A DNA stretch of 64,000 nt, from positions 28,369 to 92,368 of the forward strand of contig CAKQYA010000008.1 of the NCBI GenBank assembly GCA_934293005.1, written 5' to 3'. This DNA comes from an uncultured Bacteroidaceae bacterium (lineage in GTDB: Bacteria; Bacteroidota; Bacteroidia; Bacteroidales; Bacteroidaceae). The notes beneath the pieces are model-generated. The model did not search any database. It was given only the letters and a program-made list of their open reading frames with translations, and was not told the origin of the DNA. Below, in pieces: positions 1 to 9,131 of the stretch. Every line of letters begins with the position of its first letter. Position 1 is the first letter of the stretch. A program made the position numbers and the translations under genes.

Positions 1-188
1 TCTTTCACCTTGTCTTGGAGATAGGCTTTAATCTCATCGACTTTAGCACGAAGCTCGTCAATGCTAAGTTTTTGAATGTCTGGTTCAACAGCCAATATCT
101 GCTCCACAATAGGGCGGATCTCTTTGATGTCGCGTGCTGCCTTATTGCCAAAGAGGCTGCTGAGAAGGTTGTTTAATGAAAATCCCAT
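1..188 (-). CDS. secA: Preprotein translocase ATPase SecA, N-terminal fragment
   Basis: Only the first 62 codons lie in the window and the gene runs off the left edge. The reverse strand opens with MGFSLNNLLSSLFGNKAAR and continues with conserved-looking text ending in DELRAKVDEIKAYL. This matches the start of Bacteroidota SecA, where a short hydrophobic helix and FGNK precede the RDIKEI...LRAK helices. SecA is the cytoplasmic motor ATPase that drives unfolded preproteins through SecYEG. No Walker motifs are within reach, so the call rests on the N-terminal pattern alone. The ATG at 188 is the only sensible start. Confidence 0.8.
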   Translation of the reverse strand, partial: MGFSLNNLLSSLFGNKAARDIKEIRPIVEQILAVEPDIQKLSIDELRAKVDEIKAYLQDKVK

Positions 189-413
189 ATGTTATTGTTA
201 TTTTTCGTTTGTTATGAAAGGCATTTATGGTAATGAATTTTGCCGATACCTTTGTTGCTGTATATTATTAAAAAATTATCGGTTTCTCTTTGTTTGCAAT
301 TTACTATTGCCTATCCCGATAAATGATGTGGCTTGCTTGAAAATGAGGTGGCACATGAATGTTCATATTTTTGGCATTCATAGCACTTCATTTAAAAATC
401 CGCATAGTGCTTA

Positions 414-1976
414 TTAGAAAAGCGGAGGTGTTGAGCATGCGTTGGGCGCTCTGATTCTGATGTGGTGAGCGACTGTAGGCGCTATGCAATCAACAGTGAG
501 CGGAGTGTCAACTTTTTCATGCTTGATGGTGTAGCCAAAGAAGATGAGCGGAAACTCGAAGAAGGAGTCTCTTTGTGCTTTTGATGTTCCTCGCCCCTCA
601 TCAACAAGATTCCATCCAGGGGACACTTGGATGAGTATGTCGCCAGAGCACTTAGGATTGAATCCGTTGCGTATGCTGCTAATGCCAGGTGTCCAAGCTC
701 CTTGAGTGATGCGCTGGGCTGTGAAGACATCTCTCACACCACTGAATTGGAAGAGAAAATCTTCACAATGTTCAAGCACCTCTGCTAGTTTCAACTGTTT
801 CTGTTCTAATACTTTGTGATTGATATAGAACTGGTTTCCGAAGTAGCTTTGCACATATTGTTCATTGCCGTACATGGCGCAGAGATACATGTTGAGAAGT
901 GTGGCGCAGCGATTGATGTTGAAGTCGCCTGTGGGAATGTTATATTTCGCCATCTCTGTCACAGGTTCTGTCTCATCATAACCTGTTGAGGTGAGGTATA
1001 TAAGCGTCTTGTCAAGGCCAACCGTTGTGTCGATTTTCTTCAGCAGTTTTTCTATCTCTGTATCAAGACGTTTATAAGTGTCTTGCAGTTCGATGGTAAT
1101 TCCTCGGCCTGTTTCTGTCTGAAAATTTCCTGCATAGTAGCACACTGATATGAAATCAGTCACCTCATCCAGTCCTGCATTGCCATTTTCAAGACAGTGG
1201 CTAACGGCTTTGTTGACTTCCTCATTGACGAGAGCAGATGATTTGAAACGTTTGTATCGTCCGTTGCCAGAAAATTTGTGCGTGAATGGTTTCTGTGCTG
1301 CAGCATGATAATAATTGTATGAGCCTGAATATTCACTTTCAGGTTTCCACACCACAGACTGTATTCTTTCTGCTATGCTTCCCGACTCAAGGTATTTGAT
1401 CCATGATGGCATAGCACTATAGTATGTAGTGCCGGCCCATCTGCCGCTTTCATTATCAATCCACATTGCCCAATCTGCTGCATGTCCTGCTGCAAGTATT
1501 GCGGCTTCACGATATGGAGCAACGCTGAAGACCTTTGCTTTTCCTTTAGTAGCGTATTTGAGTTCATCGCCAATGGTGCTCACAAGCAAGTGCTTGGGTG
1601 ATGAACAGTCGTACGTGGACACTCCACGGTATTTGCTGTCGTCTACACAATAATTTGAATGCAGCTCGGACCGGCTCATCCATTCTTCTGCTATTATGCC
1701 ATGGTTGTATGGGACTGTGCCTGTGACAACACTTGCTATTGCACTGGCGCGGTCTACTGGAGCGTGTTGGTATTGAACGTTTGAGCATATTTTGCCTTCA
1801 TCAAGAAGGCGTTTGAATCCTCCTTCACCATAGAGAGGCATGAAGGCATTGAGATAATCGGATCTGAGCTGATCTACCATGATGCCAACAACAAGTCGTG
1901 GCGCAGCAGTGGTCTGCGCCATTGCACTTGCCCATGCTGCTGAAATTATGATTGTTGTCAGTATCTGTTTTTTCAT
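414..1976 (-). CDS. Secreted alkaline-phosphatase-fold protein with degenerate active site (PafA-like)
   Basis: A 520-residue protein with a signal peptide (residues 1-20, cleavage near AMA/Q). The fold is that of the alkaline phosphatase / phosphodiesterase superfamily: VVGIMVDQLRSDYL at 29-42, VTGTVPYNHGI at 84-94, and a C-terminal PLIFFG. By alignment from memory with PafA-type enzymes, almost all catalytic residues are gone. The Thr nucleophile position is Arg76 and the Asn of the GN(D)W motif is Glu97. The D-x-x-x-H pair is Tyr280/Asn284, the Asp-His pair is Thr331/Gly332, and the C-terminal His is Glu474. Only Asp35 of the metal ligands is retained. It is therefore probably a non-catalytic periplasmic or exported protein. 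The reading frame is intact and of normal family length, so this is not a decaying gene. Its function is unknown; the upstream neighbour on the strand is a DUF4105 protein. Confidence 0.75.
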   Translation of the reverse strand: MKKQILTTIIISAAWASAMAQTTAAPRLVVGIMVDQLRSDYLNAFMPLYGEGGFKRLLDEGKICSNVQYQHAPVDRASAIASVVTGTVPYNHGIIAEEWMSRSELHSNYCVDDSKYRGVSTYDCSSPKHLLVSTIGDELKYATKGKAKVFSVAPYREAAILAAGHAADWAMWIDNESGRWAGTTYYSAMPSWIKYLESGSIAERIQSVVWKPESEYSGSYNYYHAAAQKPFTHKFSGNGRYKRFKSSALVNEEVNKAVSHCLENGNAGLDEVTDFISVCYYAGNFQTETGRGITIELQDTYKRLDTEIEKLLKKIDTTVGLDKTLIYLTSTGYDETEPVTEMAKYNIPTGDFNINRCATLLNMYLCAMYGNEQYVQSYFGNQFYINHKVLEQKQLKLAEVLEHCEDFLFQFSGVRDVFTAQRITQGAWTPGISSIRNGFNPKCSGDILIQVSPGWNLVDEGRGTSKAQRDSFFEFPLIFFGYTIKHEKVDTPLTVDCIAPTVAHHIRIRAPNACSTPPLF

Positions 1977-2107
1977 CTCTTTGTGGTTTGTTGTATTATT
2001 TGTTTTGATGTTGTTTTAGTCTTTTTAATTTGTTGTTATTGAACGTTTACATTGTTTTTGCCGCCTTTAATAGGAGGCGCATGTGTGTCGCTGCTTTTTG
2101 GTGTTGT

Positions 2108-3409
2108 CTATTTCCCATTTTTTGAGGAAGCCCTGTGCTTGAACTGTGCATGGTACGTGAAGTATCCTTGAACGCATGCTCTGAGCATGAATGTGCCAAC
2201 GATGAAATACATGGCCATTTGATACGATTGTTGACTAATGGCCATTATTATGAGAAAAGACACGACAACTATCATGTTGGCGACTCCTAAGACGTTCTTT
2301 TCCTTTTTTTTCTGGCAGCGAGCAATCCAGCAAGCATATACAATCCATAGTGGATTGAACATTACAACAAGCCAATTGCTATCTACACCTGGATGAGTGG
2401 AGAAGAAATACAGAAATGCGATCAACAAACCTGCAAGTCCTTGCAATGTGTGAAGCACCACATCGAGTCCCCAAAAGTATCTGGCATGAGCTATCTCAAA
2501 TGACGACACAAAGATTATCATCACGAGGAATGCGAGGAAGATGGACGTTGGGTGCAGAAGCACGTTTGGAGTGCTTTCTTGATGCGTTTCATTATGAAGC
2601 AGTGTGCGTTGTTTCTTCACCATTTCATGTTTTTCGTTGCCACTCCTTATAGTAGCCTCAGCTATTTCTTCACTATAGAAGGCCGGAAGGAACATCTGCA
2701 CCCGTTTGTCGGGTGCAGCGTCTATTTCTTGGCCTAAAATCATGTCGATGCCAAATGACACCCAAGGAGAGTCGGTTAGCACATCTCTGAGCATCTGACG
2801 AACTGTGCGTGGATCTGTTTTTCGATTATATATAACCTTTCCTTGCATTGCGTTCTCCACAATGTCGCGGGCGCGCTCTGTGCAATTGTCGTAAAGCCAA
2901 ACATATCTGTATTCTTGATTGCATGGCTGTAAATTGTCCTTTAGAAGTTCTATTAGTCTGTTTTTTTCTGCTGTTGTAAGATTGAGCACTTGCTCTTTCA
3001 CATCCTGCCCCGTGGATTCGTAACGACGGATGAAATTATCGTAATTCTCGCATTCAAGCAAATAGTCTGTCTGACCAAGCAGAAATTTTAAAACAAAATT
3101 GTCAGCATTGTAGTTGAAACAACCGTAATTGAAAACCACATCAACATATTGTCTTACCATCTTGACTCGCAAAGCGGTGTGCCCAAAGCGTGAATACAGT
3201 TCGGCACCAGGAGCGCATGTCAATATTGAAACGAGAACAGTGTCGTTGCAATCGTCATCGTCAGCAAGGTTGGAATTTTCGATATCGTTTGACACAATGT
3301 CACCATAGCTATTGCATACAGCTTTATTATCCGCAGCATTCTGTGCGGATAAAATTATGCTTGTCATGAATATAAGTAGTGTTGCTATGTATTTGACAAA
3401 TGTAATCAT
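2108..3409 (-). CDS. DUF4105 / Lnb N-terminal periplasmic domain membrane protein
   Basis: 433 residues with an N-terminal signal or membrane segment (about 5-22), a periplasmic DUF4105-type domain (about 57-260) and roughly four to five membrane helices at the C-terminus (about 285-420). The domain shows the family's conserved SRFGHTALRV around His77 and YDNCTERARD around Cys176, a plausible Cys-His catalytic pair. NCBI names this family after Lnb, reported as an apolipoprotein N-acyltransferase in Bacteroidota; assigning that activity here is inference from family membership. The gene lies 131 bp upstream of the degenerate phosphatase-fold gene on the same strand. A TATCTTTG -7 element lies at 3467-3474 on the minus strand, without a clear -33 box. 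Confidence 0.75.
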   Translation of the reverse strand: MITFVKYIATLLIFMTSIILSAQNAADNKAVCNSYGDIVSNDIENSNLADDDDCNDTVLVSILTCAPGAELYSRFGHTALRVKMVRQYVDVVFNYGCFNYNADNFVLKFLLGQTDYLLECENYDNFIRRYESTGQDVKEQVLNLTTAEKNRLIELLKDNLQPCNQEYRYVWLYDNCTERARDIVENAMQGKVIYNRKTDPRTVRQMLRDVLTDSPWVSFGIDMILGQEIDAAPDKRVQMFLPAFYSEEIAEATIRSGNEKHEMVKKQRTLLHNETHQESTPNVLLHPTSIFLAFLVMIIFVSSFEIAHARYFWGLDVVLHTLQGLAGLLIAFLYFFSTHPGVDSNWLVVMFNPLWIVYACWIARCQKKKEKNVLGVANMIVVVSFLIIMAISQQSYQMAMYFIVGTFMLRACVQGYFTYHAQFKHRASSKNGK

Positions 3410-3466
3410 TGGTTTGAGGTTTTATTTTGACAGTTGCGACTCATACGTTCTCAACATAAAACCTTG

Positions 3467-3474
3467 CAAAGATA
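3467..3474 (-). promoter_or_regulatory. Candidate -7 element upstream of the DUF4105 gene
   Basis: The minus strand reads TATCTTTG, a match to the Bacteroidota -7 consensus TAnnTTTG, about 58 bp before the start codon. No TTTG -33 box is seen at the proper spacing, so this is a weak call. Confidence 0.4.
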
Positions 3475-3639
3475 CAATTTTATTTTTAATTATAGCAGTT
3501 TTTTCAGCCTTATATCTCAAATTACAGTAAACTTTGTGTGTTTTAATGGTTGTTTCATTCTGTCATATGTAGCTTTTGTGCTAATGGCCTTGTGGCGAAA
3601 AACATAAACGATTCTTTTACGCAACTTAGCATGACACGC

Positions 3640-5568
3640 TCAGTCATCAATAGAAGATTCAGGCACTTCATCGATAGCGGATTCAGGCACATCGTCTACA
3701 TAAGATACGAGATTGCGGTAGAATGGATGGTGCATCATAGTTGTTTTGCTGCCAAATATGAACAATTTCATACGTGCTCTTGTCATTGCCACATTCATTC
3801 TCCTGATGTCGGAAAGGAAGCCTATTTCGCCATTTTCATTGGAACGGACAAGGCTGATAAAGATGATGTCGCGCTCTTGTCCCTGAAAACCGTCGACAGT
3901 ATTGACTGTTATTTGCATCAGGAACGGATGCAATGCTTCCATTTGTTTGATACGGCGGCGAAGATATTGGGTCTGCACTTTGTAGGGAGAGATTATGCCA
4001 ATGTCAATTTTTTCATCAAGAAAACGTTTTTTGCCAATCTTATTTATATATTGCACAAGTGTTTCAAGCATCAGGTCAGCCTCTGCTTTGTTTATGCGCC
4101 CGTGGTGATCTCCGACATACTGTTCTCTGAAAATGTCTGCGTCTTGCGTTTCAACGCAGTCGCTGCCATCAATCCATTGAATAGGTGTGTCGAAGTCGAG
4201 CACAGAACGGTATTTCACGCTTGGGTCCGACTCTACTTGGCCCTGGTAAAACCAATTGGATGAGAAACGCATGATAGATTCATTCATTCGATATTGCACA
4301 CGAAGCAGAGTGACAGCTTCGGGCAGGTTTTCGACTATGCGTTCCATTAGTGTTTTGCCAAGTCCTTCATGCATAGCTTGGAAACTCTTAATGGTTGGCG
4401 GCAGCTGTTGGTGGTCGCCTGCAAGTATAACACGTGAAGCTCGGCGTATTGCTATCCAGCATGCAGGTTCGAGTGCTTGTGCTGCTTCATCAATAAATAG
4501 AGTGGAGAACTTATGGCCGACCAATAATTTGTTTGATGCGCCCACAAGGGTGCATGCAATGACGCGCGCCTGATCAAACAATTGCGCATTTATAGCCATC
4601 TCAATTTCTGACGCACGATCACGCAAGCGTGAGATCTTTTGATGGATGTTGTCACCTGATTTTTTATTTCCCCTTATCTGGCGAATCGTTTTTCTGATAT
4701 TCCACAGTTCAGGATACTGTGGATGATCCTCAAACATGCGCTCGTAAGTGAATGATAACATTCTGTCGTTTACTCGTGAAGGATTTCCTATCCGAAGCAC
4801 GGGAATGCCTCTGTCGATTAATTTTTCACATATCCAATCAACGGCCATGTTGCTTTGCGCGCATACCATAATTGGGGTTTCTTTGCGAAGCGTTTCATTG
4901 ATGGCTTCTACAAGAGTCGTTGTTTTGCCTGTGCCAGGAGGTCCATGAACCACTTCTACATCCTTGGCCCACAACACTTTGCAGACCGCTTCTTCTTGGG
5001 TAGCGTTTAGCCAAGGCATGCGTATGGGCGAGAAGGTCCTGTGCGATGGTCGTATTTGTCCTGCAAACATATCTCTCAGATATGACAAGCGGTTATTCTT
5101 GGCCGTCAACACTTCCTTGAGTGCATTAAACATCATCTTGAATGAAGTCTCATCAAAAGCCAACTGCACACCGATATTTTCACCTGATTGAAGTTCGAAA
5201 GCATTTTGGGATGAGGGCAGGACTATGGCCATCATGTTGTTGCGCACATAAGAAACTGTGGCCGTGAACGGCATGTAGCTGATTTCTCCAGACACTTCTC
5301 GAAAGAACTGCACAGGGCGTCCATATTCGAAGAGCGTATCAATGCCTTCTGCTTCTTCGTTGCGCGTGTTATGCAGTTCTATTACATACTGGTTGAGAGA
5401 ATTAAAGCGGCCATTTCCAATTTCAATCGGGAACCAGCATATTCCTCGTCTAATCTTTCTCTGGATGCCCATTCTTTCAGACTGCATACGGTATTCTTCC
5501 TTCTGTTCCTTGTATTCAATCTGAAGAAGTTGTTGTAATTTCTGTATGTATAGCGTACTGTTGTGCAT
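3640..5568 (-). CDS. UPF1/Dna2-like superfamily 1 DNA/RNA helicase (AAA_12 C-terminal domain)
   Basis: A cytoplasmic SF1B helicase. Walker A is GPPGTGKTTTLVEAI, Walker B is TLFIDEAAQALEPA, followed by AGDHQQLPPTI (motif III), LRVQYRMNESIM, NTVDGFQGQERDII (motif V) and NVAMTRARMKLFIFG (motif VI). The N-terminus is the usual helical plus beta-barrel region of bacterial IGHMBP2-like helicases. The frame is open to an ATG at 5664. I prefer the ATG at 5568 (MHNSTLYIQ) because the helix that follows (QKLQQLLQIEYKEQKEEY) resembles the family's normal N-terminus, whereas the 32 residues before it do not. The TPR gene ends 115 bp upstream (20 bp if 5664 is used), so the two may be co-transcribed. Substrate and physiological role are not known. 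Confidence 0.85.
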   Translation of the reverse strand: MHNSTLYIQKLQQLLQIEYKEQKEEYRMQSERMGIQRKIRRGICWFPIEIGNGRFNSLNQYVIELHNTRNEEAEGIDTLFEYGRPVQFFREVSGEISYMPFTATVSYVRNNMMAIVLPSSQNAFELQSGENIGVQLAFDETSFKMMFNALKEVLTAKNNRLSYLRDMFAGQIRPSHRTFSPIRMPWLNATQEEAVCKVLWAKDVEVVHGPPGTGKTTTLVEAINETLRKETPIMVCAQSNMAVDWICEKLIDRGIPVLRIGNPSRVNDRMLSFTYERMFEDHPQYPELWNIRKTIRQIRGNKKSGDNIHQKISRLRDRASEIEMAINAQLFDQARVIACTLVGASNKLLVGHKFSTLFIDEAAQALEPACWIAIRRASRVILAGDHQQLPPTIKSFQAMHEGLGKTLMERIVENLPEAVTLLRVQYRMNESIMRFSSNWFYQGQVESDPSVKYRSVLDFDTPIQWIDGSDCVETQDADIFREQYVGDHHGRINKAEADLMLETLVQYINKIGKKRFLDEKIDIGIISPYKVQTQYLRRRIKQMEALHPFLMQITVNTVDGFQGQERDIIFISLVRSNENGEIGFLSDIRRMNVAMTRARMKLFIFGSKTTMMHHPFYRNLVSYVDDVPESAIDEVPESSIDD

Positions 5569-5683
5569 AATGCCATAGATTTGACCTTTATAACCAGCCC
5601 TTTTTATTACGTACAAAAACGAGTGTGGATTTTCTGTGGAAACATCCATCCAACTCATTTTCACTCATTCTTAACCCTGTTGA

Positions 5684-7879
5684 TTATAGTTGAATTTGCA
5701 AACGCAAGGCGTCCACAAATAAAGTACATGTTTGCTGGTCGATGATTTTTTTTTCGACAAGTGCTTCAATGCAACCTTCAAGATAATCGATGCTTTTTGA
5801 CGAAGCGCCATTAGAACATATTCTATATGCTTCTGGCAACATTTTTTTTGTTAAAAGGCATATTCCTTTGAGCATATCCGTTTGTTGCTGAATGTCGATT
5901 TGTTCCGACTGGATTTTCATCAATTCTGTATTAGCTTCGTCTATGCGGTTTGATACTATTAAAATATATGCCAACTTAAGTTTTACTGAAGGATCTTCTG
6001 TCAGATAATCAAGTTTGTGGAGCAAATGAATGGCCTCGTCATAACGTGACATGTTCAACAGGGCCTCAACCATGTTGTTCATGAATTTTGTGTTGTCGTT
6101 TTCGATTTCCATCAATTGCGCATAGCAATGAGAAGCCATTTCCCATTGTTGCAAGCTCATGTTGACGGAAGCTAAGTGTGTAAGTGTCCATTTTGAATTT
6201 GGCTTGATTTTGTTGGCAATAGAATATGCTTCGGCCGCTTTGCTCAGATTGCCTGACTTTTGGTGGCAGAAACCTATTTTCTGCCATTCGCCAGCAAGGT
6301 TATCGTCATATTTATTTGTTACAATGATGGGGTATATTTTCAAGGCTTCACCATAATATCCATTTCTCATAAGAAAATCGGAATACTTGCTCAAGCCATC
6401 TTTTTGTGATGAGAACAAACGCCATGTCCATTCGTGACTTAATGGGCTGAGAGGAGTGTCTTGCAATGACAGGAAAGGATTATAAAACTCTTTCTTATAC
6501 GGATTGCACATGAAGAATCTGTATAAATCATGTATGCATGCCCTTCTAACGGCATTTTTAGAAGGTTCTTGCTTCTTTTCTTCTAACAAGTCATGAAGTT
6601 CATCCAACTGTATCTTCAAATCTGGAGAAATAGCATCGTTTATCATTCCTTCAAATGCCCTCATATTAGAGAATATATAGCACATTGAATATTTGTCACT
6701 GTCGCAGAATTGTTCTGTTGTAAGCAATGTTTTCAGAACGCCATCTGTGTTGGGACTTGTAAAGCATTTTTTGTCTATACGTGTGAGAGTTTCGAAAGAA
6801 AAGAGGTAAAACCAATGTGATATTCGATTAAAGAATGATTCATTCTTGTGATTTTTAAACTGTGAGAAATTTATGTCAACACCATCCTGGAACATGGTTG
6901 ATATTTCTCCCATTGCCTTGCTGGCCTTATCATTAGTCCATTCCGGATTTTCTCCGTTTTTAATTAGTTGGGAAATATCTGCACCATTGCTTTTTATGTT
7001 ATTATGTTGCTGCATGAGTATAGGCAAGATGCTGCTTGCAATCTTATTGTTGGCTGCATCTGTAGTTGCCGTCATTTGCAATTGCATCATAGTGGCACAT
7101 AAATCATTGAGAAACTCTGTGTCGTCTTTATAGATGTCGAGCCGTTCGTTAAGCTCTTTCGTCTCATCATATAATGCATGGTGCTTGTTGTATCCTATGA
7201 CAAATCCGATAAGAGCTCGCTGTGATAAGATGTTGTTGCCAATAATGTAACTATCAAGGAGCAAAAGCAGTTTTGATGCGTCGGGCACCTCCAAAAGGGA
7301 CAAGGTGACAGAACTGATAAACACGCTTTTGTCGTTGGTCGTGAGTTTTTCTGACAGAAGAATCCGGTTGGCTTGCTCTATGTCAGCGTCACTCCATATA
7401 GTGCTTGTCCATACATAGTTGAACAGACGAAGCAATATTGAATCTTTGTCAGCATAAAGTTCGTCAAGTTTTGCCTCTTTATCATCGTTTGGAATAATAA
7501 CATCAGAGCCTACTTCTTTTATTGCCACACATTTGGATTCAAGAGATGAGATGACATATTCAAACGACTGAACGCTTTTTATATGTTTGTATGAAATGGC
7601 ATATAGACTTACAGGATTCTCTTTCACCCTCCTTACCTGTGCCAAGTTGTAAGTGATGTTAATCAATTTTTTACATATGTCATTCCTTATTTCCTCACAT
7701 TTTGGATCATTATAACCTCGAATCATAAATATAAGCATCTGGCTATATGTGTTCCATAAAGTTTCCACTTCTTCGATAATGGGCCAATTACCCAAATCTT
7801 CCGCCTCACGTCTTATTTCAGGAAATGTGATAGTAAGATTTCGTGCATGTAAAGCTGTGATAATATTATCCCGTTCCAT
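5684..7879 (-). CDS. Large TPR-repeat protein of unknown function
   Basis: 731 residues with no signal peptide, so probably cytoplasmic. The first two thirds are alpha-helical without a recognised motif. From about residue 490 to 700 there are tetratricopeptide-like helical pairs, for example YPIIVTNKYDDNLAGEWQKI, GNLSKAAEAYSIANKIKPNS, QQWEMASHCYAQLMEIENDN and SRYDEAIHLLHKLD. TPR arrays bind other proteins; the partner cannot be inferred. The gene is followed by the SF1 helicase on the same strand. Codon use is similar to its neighbours. I do not recognise a named family. Confidence 0.7.
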   Translation of the reverse strand: MERDNIITALHARNLTITFPEIRREAEDLGNWPIIEEVETLWNTYSQMLIFMIRGYNDPKCEEIRNDICKKLINITYNLAQVRRVKENPVSLYAISYKHIKSVQSFEYVISSLESKCVAIKEVGSDVIIPNDDKEAKLDELYADKDSILLRLFNYVWTSTIWSDADIEQANRILLSEKLTTNDKSVFISSVTLSLLEVPDASKLLLLLDSYIIGNNILSQRALIGFVIGYNKHHALYDETKELNERLDIYKDDTEFLNDLCATMMQLQMTATTDAANNKIASSILPILMQQHNNIKSNGADISQLIKNGENPEWTNDKASKAMGEISTMFQDGVDINFSQFKNHKNESFFNRISHWFYLFSFETLTRIDKKCFTSPNTDGVLKTLLTTEQFCDSDKYSMCYIFSNMRAFEGMINDAISPDLKIQLDELHDLLEEKKQEPSKNAVRRACIHDLYRFFMCNPYKKEFYNPFLSLQDTPLSPLSHEWTWRLFSSQKDGLSKYSDFLMRNGYYGEALKIYPIIVTNKYDDNLAGEWQKIGFCHQKSGNLSKAAEAYSIANKIKPNSKWTLTHLASVNMSLQQWEMASHCYAQLMEIENDNTKFMNNMVEALLNMSRYDEAIHLLHKLDYLTEDPSVKLKLAYILIVSNRIDEANTELMKIQSEQIDIQQQTDMLKGICLLTKKMLPEAYRICSNGASSKSIDYLEGCIEALVEKKIIDQQTCTLFVDALRLQIQL

Positions 7880-8020
7880 CGTCTTTGTTTGTTTTTAATA
7901 ATCTCTAAATGAAAGAAGCATTTCTGGCTTGGCAGATGATGCCATGAAGATATAAATTCATTGTGATGTCATACTGAATGATACTTGTATGTCATGAAAA
8001 TGTAAGGTGGAAATATTTTT

Positions 8021-8929
8021 CTAACGCACCTTGATCAAATTCCTTTCTTCCAACCATTTCTTAATTACTAATTTTAGCGAGTCATTGTGTGACGAACTCT
8101 TGTGCAGAGGTTCGTGTGAGAAAATAGAGTCGGGGATGTGCATGGTATATTTAGAAGGCAAGAAACTGCATAAATTTAGCAACGTGTCCGCATTGAGTTC
8201 TTCAACAGCCATATCATATGCCATTTTCAGTTTGCTTGTTTCATTGCCTTTGTGCTTATATAAGGAGTCTGATACGGCAACACATAGCATCCCTGACAAA
8301 TGAATGTCATCTGATGATTTCAATCGCCTTGCGCCACGAGCGACGGCTTCACTTACATAAGGTTCAGGGAGCACGGAACCATCATATTGATTCTGGTCTG
8401 TCATCAATGTGCGCAGCCTAAGATTGTTTATTTGCGGCTTATTGAGATCCATGCTATTCAGTCCTACAGACTCGAGCACTTTGTCTGTAAAAAAATCGAC
8501 GGCTGAATGACGTGTGATGCCTATTATTTTTTCCTTTAGACTTTCTGCTTTAAGTATTCTCGCATTTCTTGACGTTACAAGCCATAGATTAAGGTCGCCG
8601 CTCATTATGGTGTGTATAGAGTCTGTTTCTTCCCACAAGCATACTTTGACAAGGTCGCTTGCTATAGCGTCAATGTGTCCTTTGACAAATGAGGTGTCGG
8701 CATCAATTGCCGATTCAAACGTGATTAACTTCACATTTATGCCAAGAGAATCAAAAATGCCAGTGGAGTCTGCATAATAGAATGGCAGGCAATCTATTGT
8801 GGGCATTAAGCCGAGTCTTATTGCTGTGGAATCTGTGTCTGCATTCGTGTTGTTATTATTCTGACAGCAAGGGAAACAAAGAAATAGCAAACTGAGCAAG
8901 CATGTCGGTATGTATACGTTATTTTTCAT
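8021..8929 (-). CDS. Substrate-binding lipoprotein, SsuA/THI5-like (NMT1) fold
   Basis: 302 residues. The N-terminus is a hydrophobic signal ending in FPCCQNNNN, a probable though non-canonical lipobox, so the mature protein would be a lipoprotein. The body starts IRLGLMPTIDCLPFYYADSTGIFDSLGINV, the typical opening of NMT1/SsuA-type periplasmic binding proteins (substrate-facing Asp/Tyr and a 'partner is a metabolite' layout). Later text, GSVLPEPYVSEAVARGA, matches the hinge region of the same fold. Such proteins bind small molecules (thiamine precursors, sulfonates, nitrate) for ABC importers, but no permease or ATPase lies next to it. The ligand cannot be predicted. Confidence 0.7.
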   Translation of the reverse strand: MKNNVYIPTCLLSLLFLCFPCCQNNNNTNADTDSTAIRLGLMPTIDCLPFYYADSTGIFDSLGINVKLITFESAIDADTSFVKGHIDAIASDLVKVCLWEETDSIHTIMSGDLNLWLVTSRNARILKAESLKEKIIGITRHSAVDFFTDKVLESVGLNSMDLNKPQINNLRLRTLMTDQNQYDGSVLPEPYVSEAVARGARRLKSSDDIHLSGMLCVAVSDSLYKHKGNETSKLKMAYDMAVEELNADTLLNLCSFLPSKYTMHIPDSIFSHEPLHKSSSHNDSLKLVIKKWLEERNLIKVR

Positions 8930-9062
8930 CTTTAGTTTAAATGATGGATTCTTATTTTTAAGTTATTTGCAAAAGTCATCATTTTCCTTTATGAAGAAGC
9001 CGTTTTTAAACTATATATGTTGGCTTATAAAATATGTTTGTCGACTCAACCTATTTGTCATT

Positions 9063-9100
9063 AAAAGGGCAACTTGCTTAACGATAAAACAAGTTGCCCC
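9063..9100 (-). terminator. Intrinsic terminator of pgk
   Basis: The minus strand has a 10-bp GC-rich stem (GGGCAACTTG with CAAGTTGCCC) around a 13-base loop, followed by a short U-rich tail (TTTTAA), just downstream of the pgk stop codon. Confidence 0.75.
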
Positions 9101-9131
9101 ATATCGAAAAAATGATTCTAATTATTCATAA

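Noticed and set aside
246..253. TACCTTTG -7-like sequence on the plus strand near the left edge
   Set aside because: No plus-strand gene follows; the nearest downstream gene on this strand is 16 kb away.
76..417. 113-codon plus-strand frame at the left edge
   Set aside because: Overlaps the start of secA in antisense and continues into AT-rich intergenic DNA; composition is not protein-like.
3550..4263. 237-codon plus-strand frame opposite the helicase
   Set aside because: Antisense of conserved helicase motifs; no family resemblance, signal or promoter.
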